From Dioscorea cayenensis subsp. rotundata (taxonomy: Eukaryota; Streptophyta; Magnoliopsida; Dioscoreales; Dioscoreaceae), in the NCBI RefSeq assembly GCF_009730915.1, contig NW_024087032.1:23064-87063 (forward strand): a stretch of 64,000 bases of DNA, written 5' to 3'. Shown here in pieces: positions 21,232-32,323 of this stretch. The notes below the pieces were generated by a model, which saw only the letters and a list, made by a program, of their open reading frames with translations, did not search any database and was not told the origin of the DNA. The position numbers were made by a program, and so were the translations under genes. How positions within the stretch are numbered: position 1 is the stretch's first letter; the number at the start of each line of letters is the position of its first letter.

Positions 21232-21290
21232 AACACCAATGATCAGGTGGTCTATTAATTTGATAGTTGAATGTTTATTAGAACTCTTTA
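21232..21290 (+). mobile_element. tRNA-derived SINE, first fragment
   Basis: This matches the 5' part of the intact SINE at 58142: CCAATGATCAGGTGGTCTAT here against CCAATGACCAAATGGTCTAT there, and TAGAACTCTT against TAGAGCTCTT. It is cut after CTTTA by the solo LTR. The rest of the same SINE continues at 23812 and 28793. Confidence 0.75.
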
Positions 21291-23806
21291 TGTGGGCCCC
21301 ACATGTTTTTAATTTAATTCATTTAATTTTTACATGCATGGTTGTTACGGAAGAGGAATAGAAACCTTCATTTTTATTAAATTTTATTTTTTTCTTAATC
21401 TTTATATTTTATTAGGTTTTCAAACCCTAGCCGCCACCTCTTTGTTTCTCCCGATATAGATTTTCGTTTGGACCAAGAAAGAGGGAGAGATCTTGCCTCT
21501 TTCCTCTTCTTTTTTTACTTTTTGGTGTGTGGTGCCGGCGGCGAGAACGGAGATAGGCCTCTTCGTCAAGGGTAGTGTTGTCATCGTTGTGAGGTAAGCG
21601 TTCTCTTCCTAGATCTAGGGTTAAGGGTGTAATTTTATTTCCTCGATCTTGTTGTGGTATTGTTTAATGTTTTATTTAGGGATTAAGTGGTGGATTGATT
21701 TTTTTTTCTTTCATGATGAAACTAGCCATTGAATAGTAAATTTTCTATATTGATTTGCAAATTGTTGTTGCCTATGTTCATGATCAAATTATGTGTTAAG
21801 AATATTATTTTTTATTTGAAAACAAATAATAAAATTGTTAGTCTTATTTTTTTTTAAATTAATGTGGAATTAATTGGTGCTGGCGTCCACTTTAGCACTC
21901 TCAAATTTAACAAAAGTATATATATATATTGAATTTATTGGATTGGATGGCTGTGTTCATCATTTTCTATATTTTAGAAGCCATGCTTGATTTCAAGGAG
22001 TTCAAGGTTTGGTCGTTAGTAATTATTTGCTACTTGTGTTTCCAATTAGTTTGTCAACACCATATTATGATAAGGATAATATCAATGATTTTGTCTTTAT
22101 ATGTAAGAAACTATTCTGTGCTTTGTGATCTAAATGTTGAAATTTTATGTTTAGGATGGTTAGTTGGAGTGTTGTGTGTTTAATTTAACTTGTATAGATA
22201 TTAAATGGATTTCAAGATTCAGATACTGTGCTTGCTTTAATTCCACAGGGAATTGTGAAGAAGCTCTGTGCGTGAATAGTTAGCACACACAGATATATAT
22301 CTATGTAAATATATATATATTGGGTTGTTGGATGTTTAAGTGTTATGATAGTGTAGAAATTTGATCCACTGTATATTCCTGTGTGTTTGTAGCATGTTTC
22401 GCGTTTTAATACATTGGAATGTACTCTCAAATATAGGGTGTTCTGTGGAAGCCTAATTTCGTGGTGCTTGTAGTTTTGGTGTTAGCTAGTCAGGTAAGTA
22501 AACCGCATATAAACCTATATATATGTATATATAAATTTCTAATTATCGAAATGATTCACATAATTATTTAATTACTTTTGGGTTTTTATTGTTAAAACCA
22601 TTCATGGTGTTATGTTTAAATGTTTTTGGGTTAAAAATCATCGTATCTACCATTATCTTCGAATTTATAGATTTTTTTATTTATATATTTATTTGTTTAT
22701 TTAATTGATTCTAAATTTGATCGCCATTGTTACGTTAATATATTATATATTCTTGTTTTTATTTTTACTTTGAACTTCTAGAGACAATGGCTATTTAAAG
22801 ATTGAAATGGTTGCATAAATCTTGATTTATAATTTTTAAATATCCATTCTGTTATGGATTACTTATATTTTTAAATAATGTGGTTACCCGCTTTTATTAA
22901 ATTTTTACTTATTCTTACCACATATTGGCATCTAATTCATTTTGAAATAATTAGAATTATTTTTCATTAGAAAAAAAGCAGGGATCACCAAATTTCATTG
23001 TTGTGTTGACTGATAATTTTTGGACATGATATTTTTTTGTATAGAAATTCATAGTCCCCCAATTAACAATGCAATAACCCACGTCACATCGGGGGTTAAA
23101 CACTGACCATGTCGACACGTACTTCTGACATAGAAACTATAGTTTCGCACCGTTCCGTCGGTGAAGAATAACGGCTTATGATATTCTGGCTCGGGTCACC
23201 GAGGGTAAACCTATGAGTTCTGAAATCCGACTCGGGTCACCGAGTTTAAATAAATGAGCTATGATATTTTGTTTTGGCATTAGTTGTTTGAGGGACATAT
23301 ATGCTTGTTATTTTGGTAAACTAATCCTGTTATGATTTAATTCTGATTTCTGGATTTCACTTTGATATTTATTTCGCTTTGTTACATTTTGTACACTTTT
23401 AGAAACTATTGAACATTTTTGTGATCCCGATATTTTTAGTGGTTGCTTATTGGGCTCCCAAGCTCATTAAGTTGTTCTCTCTATCTTTCAGATCAGGAGT
23501 AGGGTTGGGTGGTGGATAGTTTAGCGGGGTCGTTGAGCAAGTCGCCGCCTAGTTATATTTCAAGTTAATAAACTTTCTTGTTGTGAACCTAGAACTTATG
23601 TCTTATGTTTAATGTCTTGTGAGACACTTGTTACTTGCTTCCATTATATATCGGGCATTGTGCCTCTATGTTGTCTTAAAGTTAATGTCTTTGTTAAAGG
23701 TTATTTTATCTAGTGTGAGACAGGTTTTGAGGCTTTGCGTGCCTACTTGGTCACGACCTTGTAGGTACGCGGCCGTTTGTCAATGCTCCAGGTTCGGGGC
23801 GTGACA
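21291..23806. mobile_element. Solo LTR of a gypsy-type retrotransposon
   Basis: A 2516-bp segment begins TGTGGGCCCC and ends GGGGCGTGACA. It is flanked by identical 5-bp duplications CTTTA (21286-21290 and 23807-23811). Read on the minus strand it begins TGTCACGCCCCGAACC, a start common among long-LTR plant gypsy elements of the Tekay/Del type. There is no gag-pol interior, so the element has recombined to one LTR. Which strand is its sense strand is not settled. It contains a leader-like region with a GAGGTAAGC donor-like site (21590-21600) and the repeated word CTCGGGTCACCGAG (23191 and 23231 region). Confidence 0.88.
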
Positions 23807-23811
23807 CTTTA

Positions 23812-23886
23812 TAAGTAGAGAGTTCGAATAACAAGTGAGGACACATTTTTGAGAATGTGTAGTGGTTATGTACAGGTGGTTTCAAT
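23812..23886 (+). mobile_element. tRNA-derived SINE, middle fragment
   Basis: GAGAGTTCGA (box B region) through GTGGTTATGTACAGGTGGT matches 58199-58270 of the intact SINE. It is cut by the hAT element after GTTTCAAT. Confidence 0.8.
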
Positions 23887-24898
23887 CAAGGTTGTCACAG
23901 GCGCGCCTGAGGCGCCAGGCGCACGAGGCTCACCCATGTGCGCCTTTATCCACATGAGGCGGGCGGTGTCAAGGAGGTGCGCGCCTCTGAGCCCAGGCGC
24001 CAGGCGAAGGCCTAGGCGCGCCTCCATGATATGCAGTAGGTTTTTTCCCATTCATTTCTACTTTAAATCATGGCCACACATCTTGTTTTAAAGTTTTAAT
24101 CTCATCCACATATTTGCATCTTGATGATTTAAATTGGAGAAACCTAATCTAATCCACATATCAACAAATCAACCAATCAACCAATCTTATCCATAGAAAA
24201 TCTCCAAACCCTCGTCACTCCTCTCCTCTCCCTTGCATTTGGCTGGATCAGCACCCCGAATTATCCCTTGAATCTGGATTCTAGATCAGCACCGCCACCT
24301 CTCCCTTGGATCCAGATCAGCACTGCCAGGTCCGCCACCTCTCCCTTGCATCCGATTGAATCAGCACCGCGGCACCGTCACCTTTCTCTTGCATCCGATT
24401 GAATCAGCACCGCGACACCGCCTCATCTCCCTTACATCTCACTTGCATCCGGCTGGATCAACACCACCTCCTCATCTGAGATTTGTGTAATTGTTGATTT
24501 TTTAAATTTAATTTTGTTATAATTTGTGTATTAAATATTAAAGAAATATATATATATATATATATATATATTGGTTGATGTTCTCTTCCATGATATGCTG
24601 TAGCCTGTAGTTCATCAAATTGTTCTTGTAATACTGTTGACATCAATAAGATTATGCAGCAAGAAAAATGAAGGGATCTCAACAATTAAGAATTAAAACT
24701 AATATATTTCTTTAACTATTTTGTATGATTGTATCTTAAAGCTTCTTGCATAATTGCATTGCATTAAGTAACAATACAAGTTAGAAGGAATTAATATGAG
24801 AATAAATGTGTTAGTTAAATGATTGATGTTTTAGTTATACACTTATGCAGTTATACATATATAATTAAATGCTCAACCATTTTATCGTTTATAGGTAC

Positions 24899-27800
24899 AT
24901 GGCTTCTTCAAATGAGAAGACTATTTCATCATCAAGTGGAAAAAGTGATCCATGTTGGAAATATGTTCAATGCATTAATCCAAACAATAAGAATGATTTG
25001 AAATGCAACTTTTGCGATAAAGTTACAAAAGGTGGAATATTTAGAGCTAAACAACATATTGTGGGAGGTTTTAGAAATACAACCATTTGCCAAAGATGCC
25101 CACCACCTATGCGAGAAGAGATTCAATCTTTTATGATAAATAAGGTTAATGCAAGCAAGATGTTTGAAGGTAATTTTCCGGATAATATTATTGAAGTAGA
25201 TGCTTTTGGCGGTGATGAAGAAGATGAAGATGAAAAAACCATTATGATGAGCTCGCACCAAGGAAGTAGTAAAAATTTGAATGCAAAGAAACGACAACGA
25301 CAAAAGGGACCAATAGATTTATACTTCACACAAAATGCTGAAAATTCAAGAAAAAAGGAAAGAAATCTAAAGCAAACAACAATCAATGATACTTGCAAGA
25401 AGGAGTTGCGGGAAGAGCATGTAGAGAAATAGCTCGATGGTTGTATGATGCAGCGATTCCATTTAATGTCGTTAAATATCCTCAATTTCAAGTAATGATC
25501 GATGCAATTGGTCAATATGGTATTGGCATGAAAGCACCTAGCTACCATGAGGTCCGTGTCTCCTTCCTTAATAAAGAAATGGAGGTTAGCAAAAAGATAT
25601 TACAGTCCTATGAAGAAGAATGGGCACATTATGGTTGCTCTATAATGGCTGATGGTTGGACAGACAAGAGGAATAGGACATTGATAAAGTTTTTGGTGAA
25701 TTCTCCAAAAGGAACTGTGTTCTTAGAATCTATTGATGCTTCGGGTTATGCAGAAACTGGAGAAAAAATGTTTGAGTTGGTTGATCACATGGTTCAACGT
25801 GTTGGAGAGAAAAATGTCATACCAGTAGTTACTGATAGCGGATCCGTTAATGTCTTTGCAGGTATAGAATTAATCTATCCATCGTATCCTATTACATGTT
25901 ATTTGATTACTTTATTAACTCAAAGTGTTCATTTATTTGATGATTTTTGAATTTATTTTCAGGTAAGCGCCTGGAAGAAAAATATAAGAATTTGTTTTGG
26001 ACTCTTTGTGCAGCACATTGTTTGGATTTGATTTTGGAAGATATTGGTAAGATATCAAATGTGAAAAGAACTGTACAAAGAGCAATCAGCTTAAACTCCT
26101 TCATTTATGTTCGACCGGGCATGGTTAATATGTTGAGGAGTTTTACCGGTCAAAGAGAACTTGTTAGGCCGGGTGTTACAAGGTTTGCCACGGCATTTCT
26201 CACACTTAGGGCTGTAAACGAGCCGAGCCGAGCCGAGCTTTGCCTTGTTCAAGCTTGGCTCGTTACTATTTAATCGAGCTTGAACTCGAGCCGAGCTTTC
26301 TTCGAGCTTCATTTTTTATATTCAAGCTTAGCTCGTTACTATTTTAACCGAGCTCGAGCTCTAATCGAGCTTCTTTCGAGCTTCATGCTCGAGCTCAACT
26401 TGTTAAGAAAATTCGAAACTTAGACTTAGCTAGCTAACTTGATTAAGGCTTGACTATTTTTTTTATATTTTATTTTTTTATTTAGTAAACTTATTTAATG
26501 AATCATTATCAAGTGTGACTCAACTCGATTTGGGTTTGATTATATTAATGATTGTTACAAATAAAATTGTAAATGATACTATAAACGAGCTTTTAATTAT
26601 ACAATAAACGAGTTCTTCACAAGATTTAATGAGCCGAGTTTGGTGGTGTTCAAGCTTGGCTCGTTTATCTTATGAGCTCATTTAACTTAATGAACTAGTT
26701 GACCTGAGCTTTTAATGAGCTTAGCCTTCGAATAGTAGTTTATAGCCCTATATGTGTAACTCAAATTGACAACAATGACATAGTCACATATACACCTTAA
26801 TATACATATACATATATATAATGTAATATATATATATAAACGAGCTCACAATCGAGCTTATAAACGAGCTTGTTCATGAGCTGTGTTCGCGAGCCAAAAC
26901 GAGCCTAGCTTTTGGCTGCTCAAGCTTGGCTCGTTTATTAATCGAGCTTGAAAATGATGTTCAAGCTTGGCTCGTTTACAATATGAGCTAAACACGAACG
27001 AGCCTTTATCGAGCCGAACACCGAGCTACTCACGAACGGCTCGGCTCAAATACACCCCTTGACACACTTCAACGAATCCATAAATTGAAGAATTGTTTGA
27101 GGAAAATGTTTACTTCTGAAGAATGGGAAAAGAGTAAGTGGTTAAAGGAAATTGCCGGGAAAAAAACACAAGCTAGTATAATGATGACAAGATTTTGGAC
27201 AAGCATTGTATATATTTTAAAGATTTTCGGCCCTCTAGTTAATGTGCTTCGATTGGTTGATGGTGAGAAAAAACCGGCTATGGGATACATTTACGAAGCC
27301 ATGGATAGGGCTAAGGAAGCTATAGCAAAGTCGTTTGGAGAAAATGAAGAACCATACAAAGATGTGTTTGATATCATTGACAAACTATGGGAATGTCAAC
27401 TTCACCGACCTTTGCATGCGGCTGGGCACTATCTTAATCCGGAATTTTTTTTATGCCAACCCAATGGAGATTATCAGGACTAGTGAGATAATGGATGGAG
27501 TGCTTGAAACTCTAGAGAGATTGGTTCCTGATGCTTCATGTCAAGACAAAATCAACAATCAAATGAGTATATATCAAAATGCGGGTGGCATATTTGGAAG
27601 AAACTTGGCAATTAGGAATCAAAGTTTGAAATCACCAGGTACATAAGTTTTGTAACTTTTGTTATAAATTGATAAGATTTAACTTATACTATTGTGTAAG
27701 TGTGTAACTAACTTTGTTATTAATTAATTTCATTAATAGTCGAATGGTGGAAATCTTATGGAGCCTCAACTCCAGAGTTGCTAGATTTTGCAATCAAAGT

Positions 27801-28513
27801 ACTCAGTCTAACTTGTAGCGCATCCGGTTGCGAGCGTAATTGGAGTATTTTTTGAACATGTAAGAATTATACTTATATAATATATTAGATATTGTTGTTT
27901 TCCTTTTAATATTGTAGATTAACCCCTAAGGCCCTTAACTTTATACTATAATAAATATATAATGTTGTCTTTGTTTTTTCAGGTTCATACTAAAAAAAGG
28001 AGTAGACTTGATCAACAAAAGTTGAAAGATTTGGTCTTTGTGAAATATAACCGAGCACTAAAGCGTCGATATGATGACCGTGATCATATTGACCCCATTT
28101 CTTTACAAGATATTGATGATGCAAATGAGTGGTTAATGGGTACGCTAGAACAAGAGCAAGGAGATGACGAACTAGTGTTTGGTGATGATGACCTTACTTG
28201 GGATGTAGTTGAAAGAGCGGCAGGGGTTGATGAAAGCGCACATACTACTCGAGGTCGAGGAGGAGGAGAGGGAATAAATACTAGTGCTTCAAGTTCAAGG
28301 CCATCAAAGGGGAAAGAGAAGGCAATGAAGCCATCATTTGCTAGTTTGAGAACCCCCTTAATTTCTAGAGATGGCAATGATGAGGAAGAAAATCTTGGAG
28401 ATGATTATTTTGATGAAGAGAATGATGAATTTGAAGAGAAATTTGGAGTTGGTGATGATGATAATTATGAAGCACTTGATGGTTTTGAATATTTTGATGA
28501 TGAAAGTCATTAG
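24899..28513 (+). pseudogene. hAT transposase (BED finger, DUF659, hAT dimerisation), broken
   Basis: ATG 24899 starts MASSNEKTISSSSGK. A BED-type finger follows (DLKCNFCDKVTKGGIFRAKQH), then an acidic and basic linker. The DUF659/RNase H-like part has SIMADGWTDKRNR, the catalytic Asp in VVTDSG, and CAAHCLDLILEDIG after an intron (25862-25962). The C-terminal dimerisation domain (27740-27859) has VEWWKSYG and SASGCERNWSIF. A final exon (27983-28513) begins VHTKKRSRL and ends in a very acidic tail. Breaks are one frame change near 25410, the 854-bp insertion at 26208, a frame change in a T run near 27447, and one extra T near 27850 that makes a TGA. Introns at 27639-27739 and 27860-27982 have normal borders. 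Confidence 0.9.
26208..27061. mobile_element. MITE-like hAT derivative inside the hAT transposase
   Basis: It begins AGGGCTGTAAACGAGCCGAG and its right end complement reads AGGGGTGTATTTGAGCCGAG. The flanks are TCACACTT (26200-26207) and ACACACTT (27062-27069), an 8-bp duplication with one mismatch. The transposase coding sequence resumes in frame across it (ATAFLTL then QRIHKLKNCL). The element is non-coding and filled with CGAGCTT and AAGCTTGGCTCG words in both orientations. This belongs to a widespread plant hAT-like MITE type. Confidence 0.9.
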
Positions 28514-28792
28514 TGGCTAGATTTTTATTATGAGTTAGGAGTTAGGACTCAATGGGTGCATTATATCATATTATTGCATTTTGGTCTTGAACATTTGAAC
28601 TTATTATGTCATTATGCATGTTGGTGCCTTCTATGATATTAATCTATAGAACAGTTTATAAACTCTTTCATTTTTTTTCTAAGTGGGCCTAGTGTCGCTC
28701 GGGCGAGCACTGCACCTTGTGCCTTGCGCCTAGGCTCCAGGACCCCCTTGCGCCTAGATGCGCCTTGCGCCTGTGACAACCTTGGTTTCAAT

Positions 28793-28850
28793 GCCCACGT
28801 GTGCATAGGGCCCACTTTCACTTGCTCAACCAAAGTTTGTGCATATCTTT
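28793..28850 (+). mobile_element. tRNA-derived SINE, third fragment
   Basis: GCCCACGTGTGCATAGGGCC through CTTGCTCAACCAAAGTTTGTGC matches 58277-58323 of the intact SINE. It completes the copy that starts at 21232. Confidence 0.78.
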
Positions 28851-29422
28851 GCCTTTTTTAGCGACTTAGATGCTCTCATTTTGGCAAAACAAAAAAAAAG
28901 TTGTATCGAATGCTTGGAAAAGGTTGTGTTCTTTCCAAATGCCTGATTTACCTAATGGGATGATTCACAATGGATCATGGAGGTGACCAGATGAATAGGA
29001 TTCACATTTCAGTTTATTGTTATAAGATGTAATGTATACCCTTAACTGATCCTTTTAATCTTTAAAAAAAATAAAAATAAAAATAAAAATCCCATGTTCT
29101 AATAGTGTTCTAATTTTGCTTGCATTTGTTTCAACTCCCATGTTTAAGAGGAGCCATGTTGAGCAATATTGTTAGTCACATGAAATTAATCAATCCTTGG
29201 TAATGAAGGTGTTTGTCTAAGAGGAACCCATGCTACTTGAGGCATGTGGGCTCTTGCCTTAGAAAACCTCTCAACTGGTAACACGGATGTCTTGTGTTCT
29301 TTCTCATCAACTTATGCCTGCTCTTACTACTTCTTATCCATTTATGAATCATTGGTCTACGTCTGTTGCTATTTTTGTTCTTATCTTTTGTCTATTCTTC
29401 TGTTATTTGCTTGCCATTTGAG

Positions 29423-29700
29423 AAGATCAAACAGTTATTTCATGCAAGTCAAGTCAAAGTTCCCAACTTGTTTAACGGTCAATGAGATCTCCTTTCTCTT
29501 GTTCATGCATTAAAACCATTTGGTTTCTATCAGATGAATAACTTAACACGAGTAAACACAAACACATCAAACAGTTAGTTCATGCAAGTCAAGTTAAGTT
29601 TGCAACTTGTCTAGCGGTCAATGACTACTCCTTTTCTCTTGCTCATGCATTAAGGCCATTTGGCTCTTATCAGATGAATAAGTTAACACGATTAAACACA
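29423..29700. repeat. Two-copy tandem duplication, about 138 bp unit
   Basis: ATCAAACAGTTATTTCATGC at 29425 and ATCAAACAGTTAGTTCATGC at 29565 begin units that share CAAGTCAAGT, CGGTCAATGA, CATGCATTAA and ATCAGATGAATAA in the same order. It is diverged and non-coding. Confidence 0.85.
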
Positions 29701-30084
29701 CACTGAACTCTACTCGGAATAAGGAAATTTCCAGGAATTTAGATATTAACTTTAAAAATAAATTTAATTCTTGTCTTCTACCATTAGAAATTTGTCATTT
29801 AATCTTATTTGTCCCCCATGTTTATGTTGTTTTTGTTTTTTAACTGTGAACAAATCACTCTATACATTTTTTATTATTTCACTTTAACTATGTATTGAAA
29901 AAAAATCAAAATCATATGAGAGTTTTACTGTTCAACTATTATGGTAATGACAACATATAAATTTTCTAAAATAAACTTATATAAAAGAGTTTAGAAATAC
30001 TTTAATATTGACTCGCATCCTCACCTTGCCATTACCACAATACTTTTGATATCAAGGTTCATCTATTATTAATAAATATCAAGG

Positions 30085-30300
30085 TGAGGGGGATTGAACC
30101 CCTGATAAGTTCTTTGTGGGTTGGGACATCCATTGTTAGGTGGTAATGTAGAATGTTCATGAACACAATACTTTATAAAAATATCTTTTGATATTGACAA
30201 AATAGATAAACTCTTGATACTGTAGTAATGGCACCCTCACCTTACGCCTGTAGGGATTCAATCCCTGTTACCCACAAGTCTAAGGAGTTTTGGTACCAAT
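30085..30300. repeat. SINE-like fragments with tRNA box B words
   Basis: GGGATTGAACCCC at 30091-30103 (box B on the minus strand) and GGGATTCAATCCC at 30253-30265 sit in diverged sequence with tRNA-like composition. No box A or target duplication was found, so the call is tentative. Confidence 0.35.
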
Positions 30301-30594
30301 AGTCTATAAAACTGTTGATGCAATAAATATTTTCATTTCCCTAAAACAACCATCATAAATAGTTCACCTCTATACTTCCACTTCGACACAAAGAAACATG
30401 TACTTATAATCTCTATTCTAATAACTGCAAATCCATGGCCAAACACAATCAAATAAGTTTTTCACCTTAATTATAGTCCACCTTACTCTTCTTTTTTATT
30501 TTAAATATAAACATAATTAATCAAGAGCGAACATACAAACATAAACAAATCATCCAGCCAACACACCCTCACCCAGTGATACACAGTTGGACTG

Positions 30595-30722
30595 CAAATC
30601 CAAATCCACAACTAAAAATCCGTTACCACTACTATATTCAGTGAAATTTGAACTCAAGACATTTGAAAATCCCACAACACACTTTTAGCAATCGATCCAA
30701 TACCATTGGGCTAATGAATCCT
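30595..30722 (-). mobile_element. tRNA-derived SINE-like element
   Basis: On the minus strand TAGCCCAATGGTATTGGATC fits a tRNA box A region, and GAGTTCAAATTTC about 60 bp later fits box B, followed by a T/A-rich tail. No target duplication was identified. The rest of 28851-31335 is AT-rich intergenic sequence in which I see no gene; a 14-bp word GATGTTCTTCTA repeats three times at 31057-31090. Confidence 0.5.
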
Positions 30723-31337
30723 TTGACATAATCTTGTGTCATTCCTTATATGGTTGAATTAACTCTCACGTCTATATATTATTATATTTGAAATTTGTTA
30801 ACAGGAAAATACAACTAATATCGATATTATTACGAGGGTATACACATATACAATATTATATATATATATATATATATGAAATTTGTTACAAGGATATGCA
30901 AATAATATCAATATGTCATAGGGGTCTAAATGTAACAAAACACAGTGCCCTCTTAACTCCCAAAAGCTTGAAAAGACTCAGCATGTGACTGATCACAAGC
31001 CGCAATATCCAAAAAAAGCAATATTTATTCCATGCCTTCTTACAACTCACAAGCAACATGTTCTTCTAGATGTTCTTCTAGATGTTCTTCAAGGCTCTAC
31101 TATCCCCTATTACATGCAAATATATCCATAATTGAAGCACATACACAACTAAACCTAGGTGTCAATCCAAGGTTCCCTGTATCTCACTCCACTCATGTCT
31201 ACTAGCCATTTGCAAAACCCTAACCACAAACCCTAACTAAACAAAAGTTGGTCATACTAATTGGAGATCCACAAGCACCCTATCCACAAATTAATCATCT
31301 TCTCACCTTTTATAATCCACTTGTCTTACTAATATTC

Positions 31338-31344
31338 TATAAAA
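31338..31344 (+). promoter_or_regulatory. TATA box of the DUF1677 gene
   Basis: TATAAAA lies 55 bp upstream of the proposed ATG at 31393, a usual plant spacing for a short leader. Confidence 0.65.
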
Positions 31345-31392
31345 GGGTGGGTTTTCATGCAAAACCCTAGTTCATTAAACTTGCAAGTACCC

Positions 31393-32004
31393 ATGCAGTC
31401 CAAAATGATCAACCATGAAGAACAGCAAGTGCCACACAAGGTAAATGAAAACTCACCTTTGACACTTAATGGTTTGATTTGAGCATAAGAAACTTACTTT
31501 ATCTCTGCATGATCACTTGCATAGAATAATCGAGTCCTTAGAAGAGCCTGCTCTGATGTTGTTACTGAGGCTGGTAAGCTCATCAATGGCTTTGACATCA
31601 GCTTAAGCTTGAAGATTAACAACAATGAAATTGAAATGGTGGAGTGTGAGTGTTGTGGATTGTGCGAGGAATGTACTCCTACTTACATAATGAGTATTAA
31701 GGACTCCTTCGGTGGGAAATGGATCTGCGGGTTGTGCTCTGAAGCTGTGAAAGAGAAGATGAAGCGAAACCCGGATCTTGCCATTGACGGAGCACTGGAG
31801 AATCACGGTGCTTTCTGCAAGCAGTTCAATCAGACCATTAGGATCAACCCTAAGCTCTCACTTGCTGGTGCTATGAGGGATATTGCAAGGAGGAGCTATC
31901 AGAATAGGAACTCTACTAAGGATTTTTGTGAGTCTAAGATTGCCAGAGCTATGAGTTGTGATCCATTTATGAGTTGTGTCAAGGTCCGGAGATCATCTTT
32001 CTAA
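31393..32004 (+). CDS. DUF1677 family protein, two exons
   Basis: This is a plant-specific small Cys-rich protein of unknown function. I propose exon 1 31393-31440 (ATG, 16 codons ending VPHK) and exon 2 31525-32004, joined by GTAAAT and GCATAG borders in phase 0, giving 175 aa. The domain carries paired Cys motifs, ECECCGLCEECTPTYI and WICGLCSEAVKEKM, which look like a zinc site. The conserved ENHGAFCKQFN and the ISLAGAMRDIARR-like segment follow. The domain frame has no ATG close upstream of the Cys motif, and the upstream codons stay open back to the 31525 acceptor, which is why an upstream exon and the TATA at 31338 are preferred. It is convergent with the AIR carboxylase gene; about 320 bp separate their stops. 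Confidence 0.85.
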
Positions 32005-32323
32005 TAATATATAGAATGACAAAGTTTGACACCTATTTTACAACAGCAGCAGTCAGCTTTTAACTGAAAAAAAAGTCAGATGGTAAGAAAGAAGCATATG
32101 AGGATGATTTGTCAATATCAGCATTATTGATAACTCATAAACAGAAAAAGAACTTTATAATTAAACGCAGGGCCATTGTTGATGCCCTTCTGGATCAGCC
32201 TGGTTTTCAATTCTTCCTCATCCTTGAACCTGAATCCACAAGCAGTAGGAATTCAACAATTAAAAGTTGAAAAATTACAAGATGTACTAATGATAAAATT
32301 CTACCTTGATAAGCAGGTTGAGG

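Larger units (their letters stand above)
23887..28784. mobile_element. hAT DNA transposon, full length, inserted in the SINE
   Basis: The terminal inverted repeats CAAGGTTGTCACAGGCGC at both ends are flanked by identical 8-bp duplications GTTTCAAT (23879-23886 and 28785-28792). Both subterminal zones, about 140 bp each, are unusually GC-rich and packed with GCGCC and AGGCG words in both orientations, the usual layout of transposase binding sites. Inside is a multi-exon BED-DUF659-hAT transposase on the plus strand, interrupted by an 854-bp nested element (26208-27061). Without that insertion the element would be about 4.0 kb. Confidence 0.95.

Noticed and set aside
23849-24091. Frames in both directions rich in Arg, Pro and Ala
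   Set aside because: They lie in the GC-rich subterminal repeats of the hAT element.
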